The translations under genes were made by a program, and so were the position numbers. The notes below the pieces were generated by a model. The model was not told the DNA's origin, searched no databases, and saw nothing but the letters and a program-made list of their open reading frames with translations. This document shows positions 6,048 to 6,306 of a stretch of DNA of 6,306 nt, piece after piece (within the stretch, counting starts at the first letter, position 1; the number at the start of each line of letters is the position of its first letter). The stretch comes from Zetaproteobacteria bacterium (GTDB lineage: Bacteria; Pseudomonadota; Zetaproteobacteria; Mariprofundales; Mariprofundaceae): the NCBI GenBank assembly GCA_021545625.1, contig JAJRVH010000071.1:1-6306 (forward strand), given 5' to 3'.

Positions 6048-6306
6048 ATGCTGAAAAGATGGATGCCGCCGGTCTTGCTGGGGAGCGGCCTGATCGCCTT
6101 CTTTGCCTTCGACCTGGATCGTTTTCTGAGCCTTGAGGCGCTGGCGGAGCACCGGGGCTGGCTGCTTGCGCATGTGCATGCCTATCCTCTGCTGGCACCG
6201 GTCATCTATATCATGCTGTATATCGCTGTCGTTGCGTTTTCGCTGCCGGGCGGAACGGTGATGACGCTCGCCGGCGGCTTTCTGTTCGGCGCGCTGGCGG
6301 GTGGTA
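6048..6306 (+). CDS. TVP38/TMEM64 (VTT/DedA-like) membrane protein, 5' part only
   Basis: The first 86 codons are present; the rest lies past the right edge. The ATG at 6048 has AAGGAG at 6037-6042, five bases upstream, a strong ribosome-binding site. The visible part has a first hydrophobic segment at about residues 7-23, a second at about 48-66, and the hallmark FSLPGGTVMTLAGGFLFGALAGG at 64-86, which matches the re-entrant glycine-rich F-x-x-P-G-G...G-G-x-x-F-G motif of the VTT (SNARE-associated/DedA) domain. Related proteins are proposed lipid scramblases or transporters of the inner membrane; the substrate of bacterial TVP38 proteins is mostly unknown. It follows the exported cupredoxin-like gene by 28 bases on the same strand with no terminator between them, suggesting co-transcription. 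Confidence 0.9.
   Translation, partial: MLKRWMPPVLLGSGLIAFFAFDLDRFLSLEALAEHRGWLLAHVHAYPLLAPVIYIMLYIAVVAFSLPGGTVMTLAGGFLFGALAGG

Noticed and set aside
5997..6306. Minus-strand open frames opposite the TVP38 start
   Set aside because: The plus strand has a strong ribosome-binding site and a diagnostic VTT motif there; the minus frames have neither.

Overview
The window looks like chromosomal core sequence from a moderately GC-rich proteobacterium. The evidence is the presence of DarP (YjgA/DUF615) and release factor 3, an SSB with the standard DDDIPF tail, a UPF0114 (YqhA-like) membrane protein and an RpfC-like membrane sensor kinase. A beta-, gamma- or zetaproteobacterium fits best, but the sequence alone does not fix the lineage. 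No mobile element, tRNA, rRNA, CRISPR array or integration site was seen.

Layout. At the left edge (1-432, minus) is a UPF0114 membrane protein that runs out of the window. A 205-bp divergent spacer separates it from ssb (638-1099, plus). A perfect 11-bp stem hairpin (1125-1150) lies in the convergent gap between ssb and darP and probably terminates transcription from both sides. The minus strand from about 3281 down to 1172 carries prfC (release factor 3) and darP (50S maturation factor), which overlap by 8 bp and form a small translation/ribosome operon. A good sigma70-like promoter for it sits at 3336-3364. Upstream on the same strand (3383-5452) is a hybrid sensor kinase: six apparent membrane segments, PAS, HisKA, HATPase and one receiver domain.

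Diverging from the kinase on the plus strand are a small exported protein (5576-6019) that resembles a cupredoxin fold with a degenerate copper site, and the start of a TVP38/TMEM64 (VTT/DedA-like) membrane protein (6048 to the edge). They are 28 nt apart and probably form one operon. The spacer between the kinase and this operon holds two 14-bp palindromes, 25 bp centre to centre, which may be operators.

The left two thirds is housekeeping (DNA replication/repair, translation). The right third, made of the sensor kinase, the exported cupredoxin-like protein and the TVP38 protein, is the less described part. A kinase-controlled envelope function is a reasonable but untested idea. Roughly nine tenths of the window is coding, and the many long antisense reading frames are composition artefacts.
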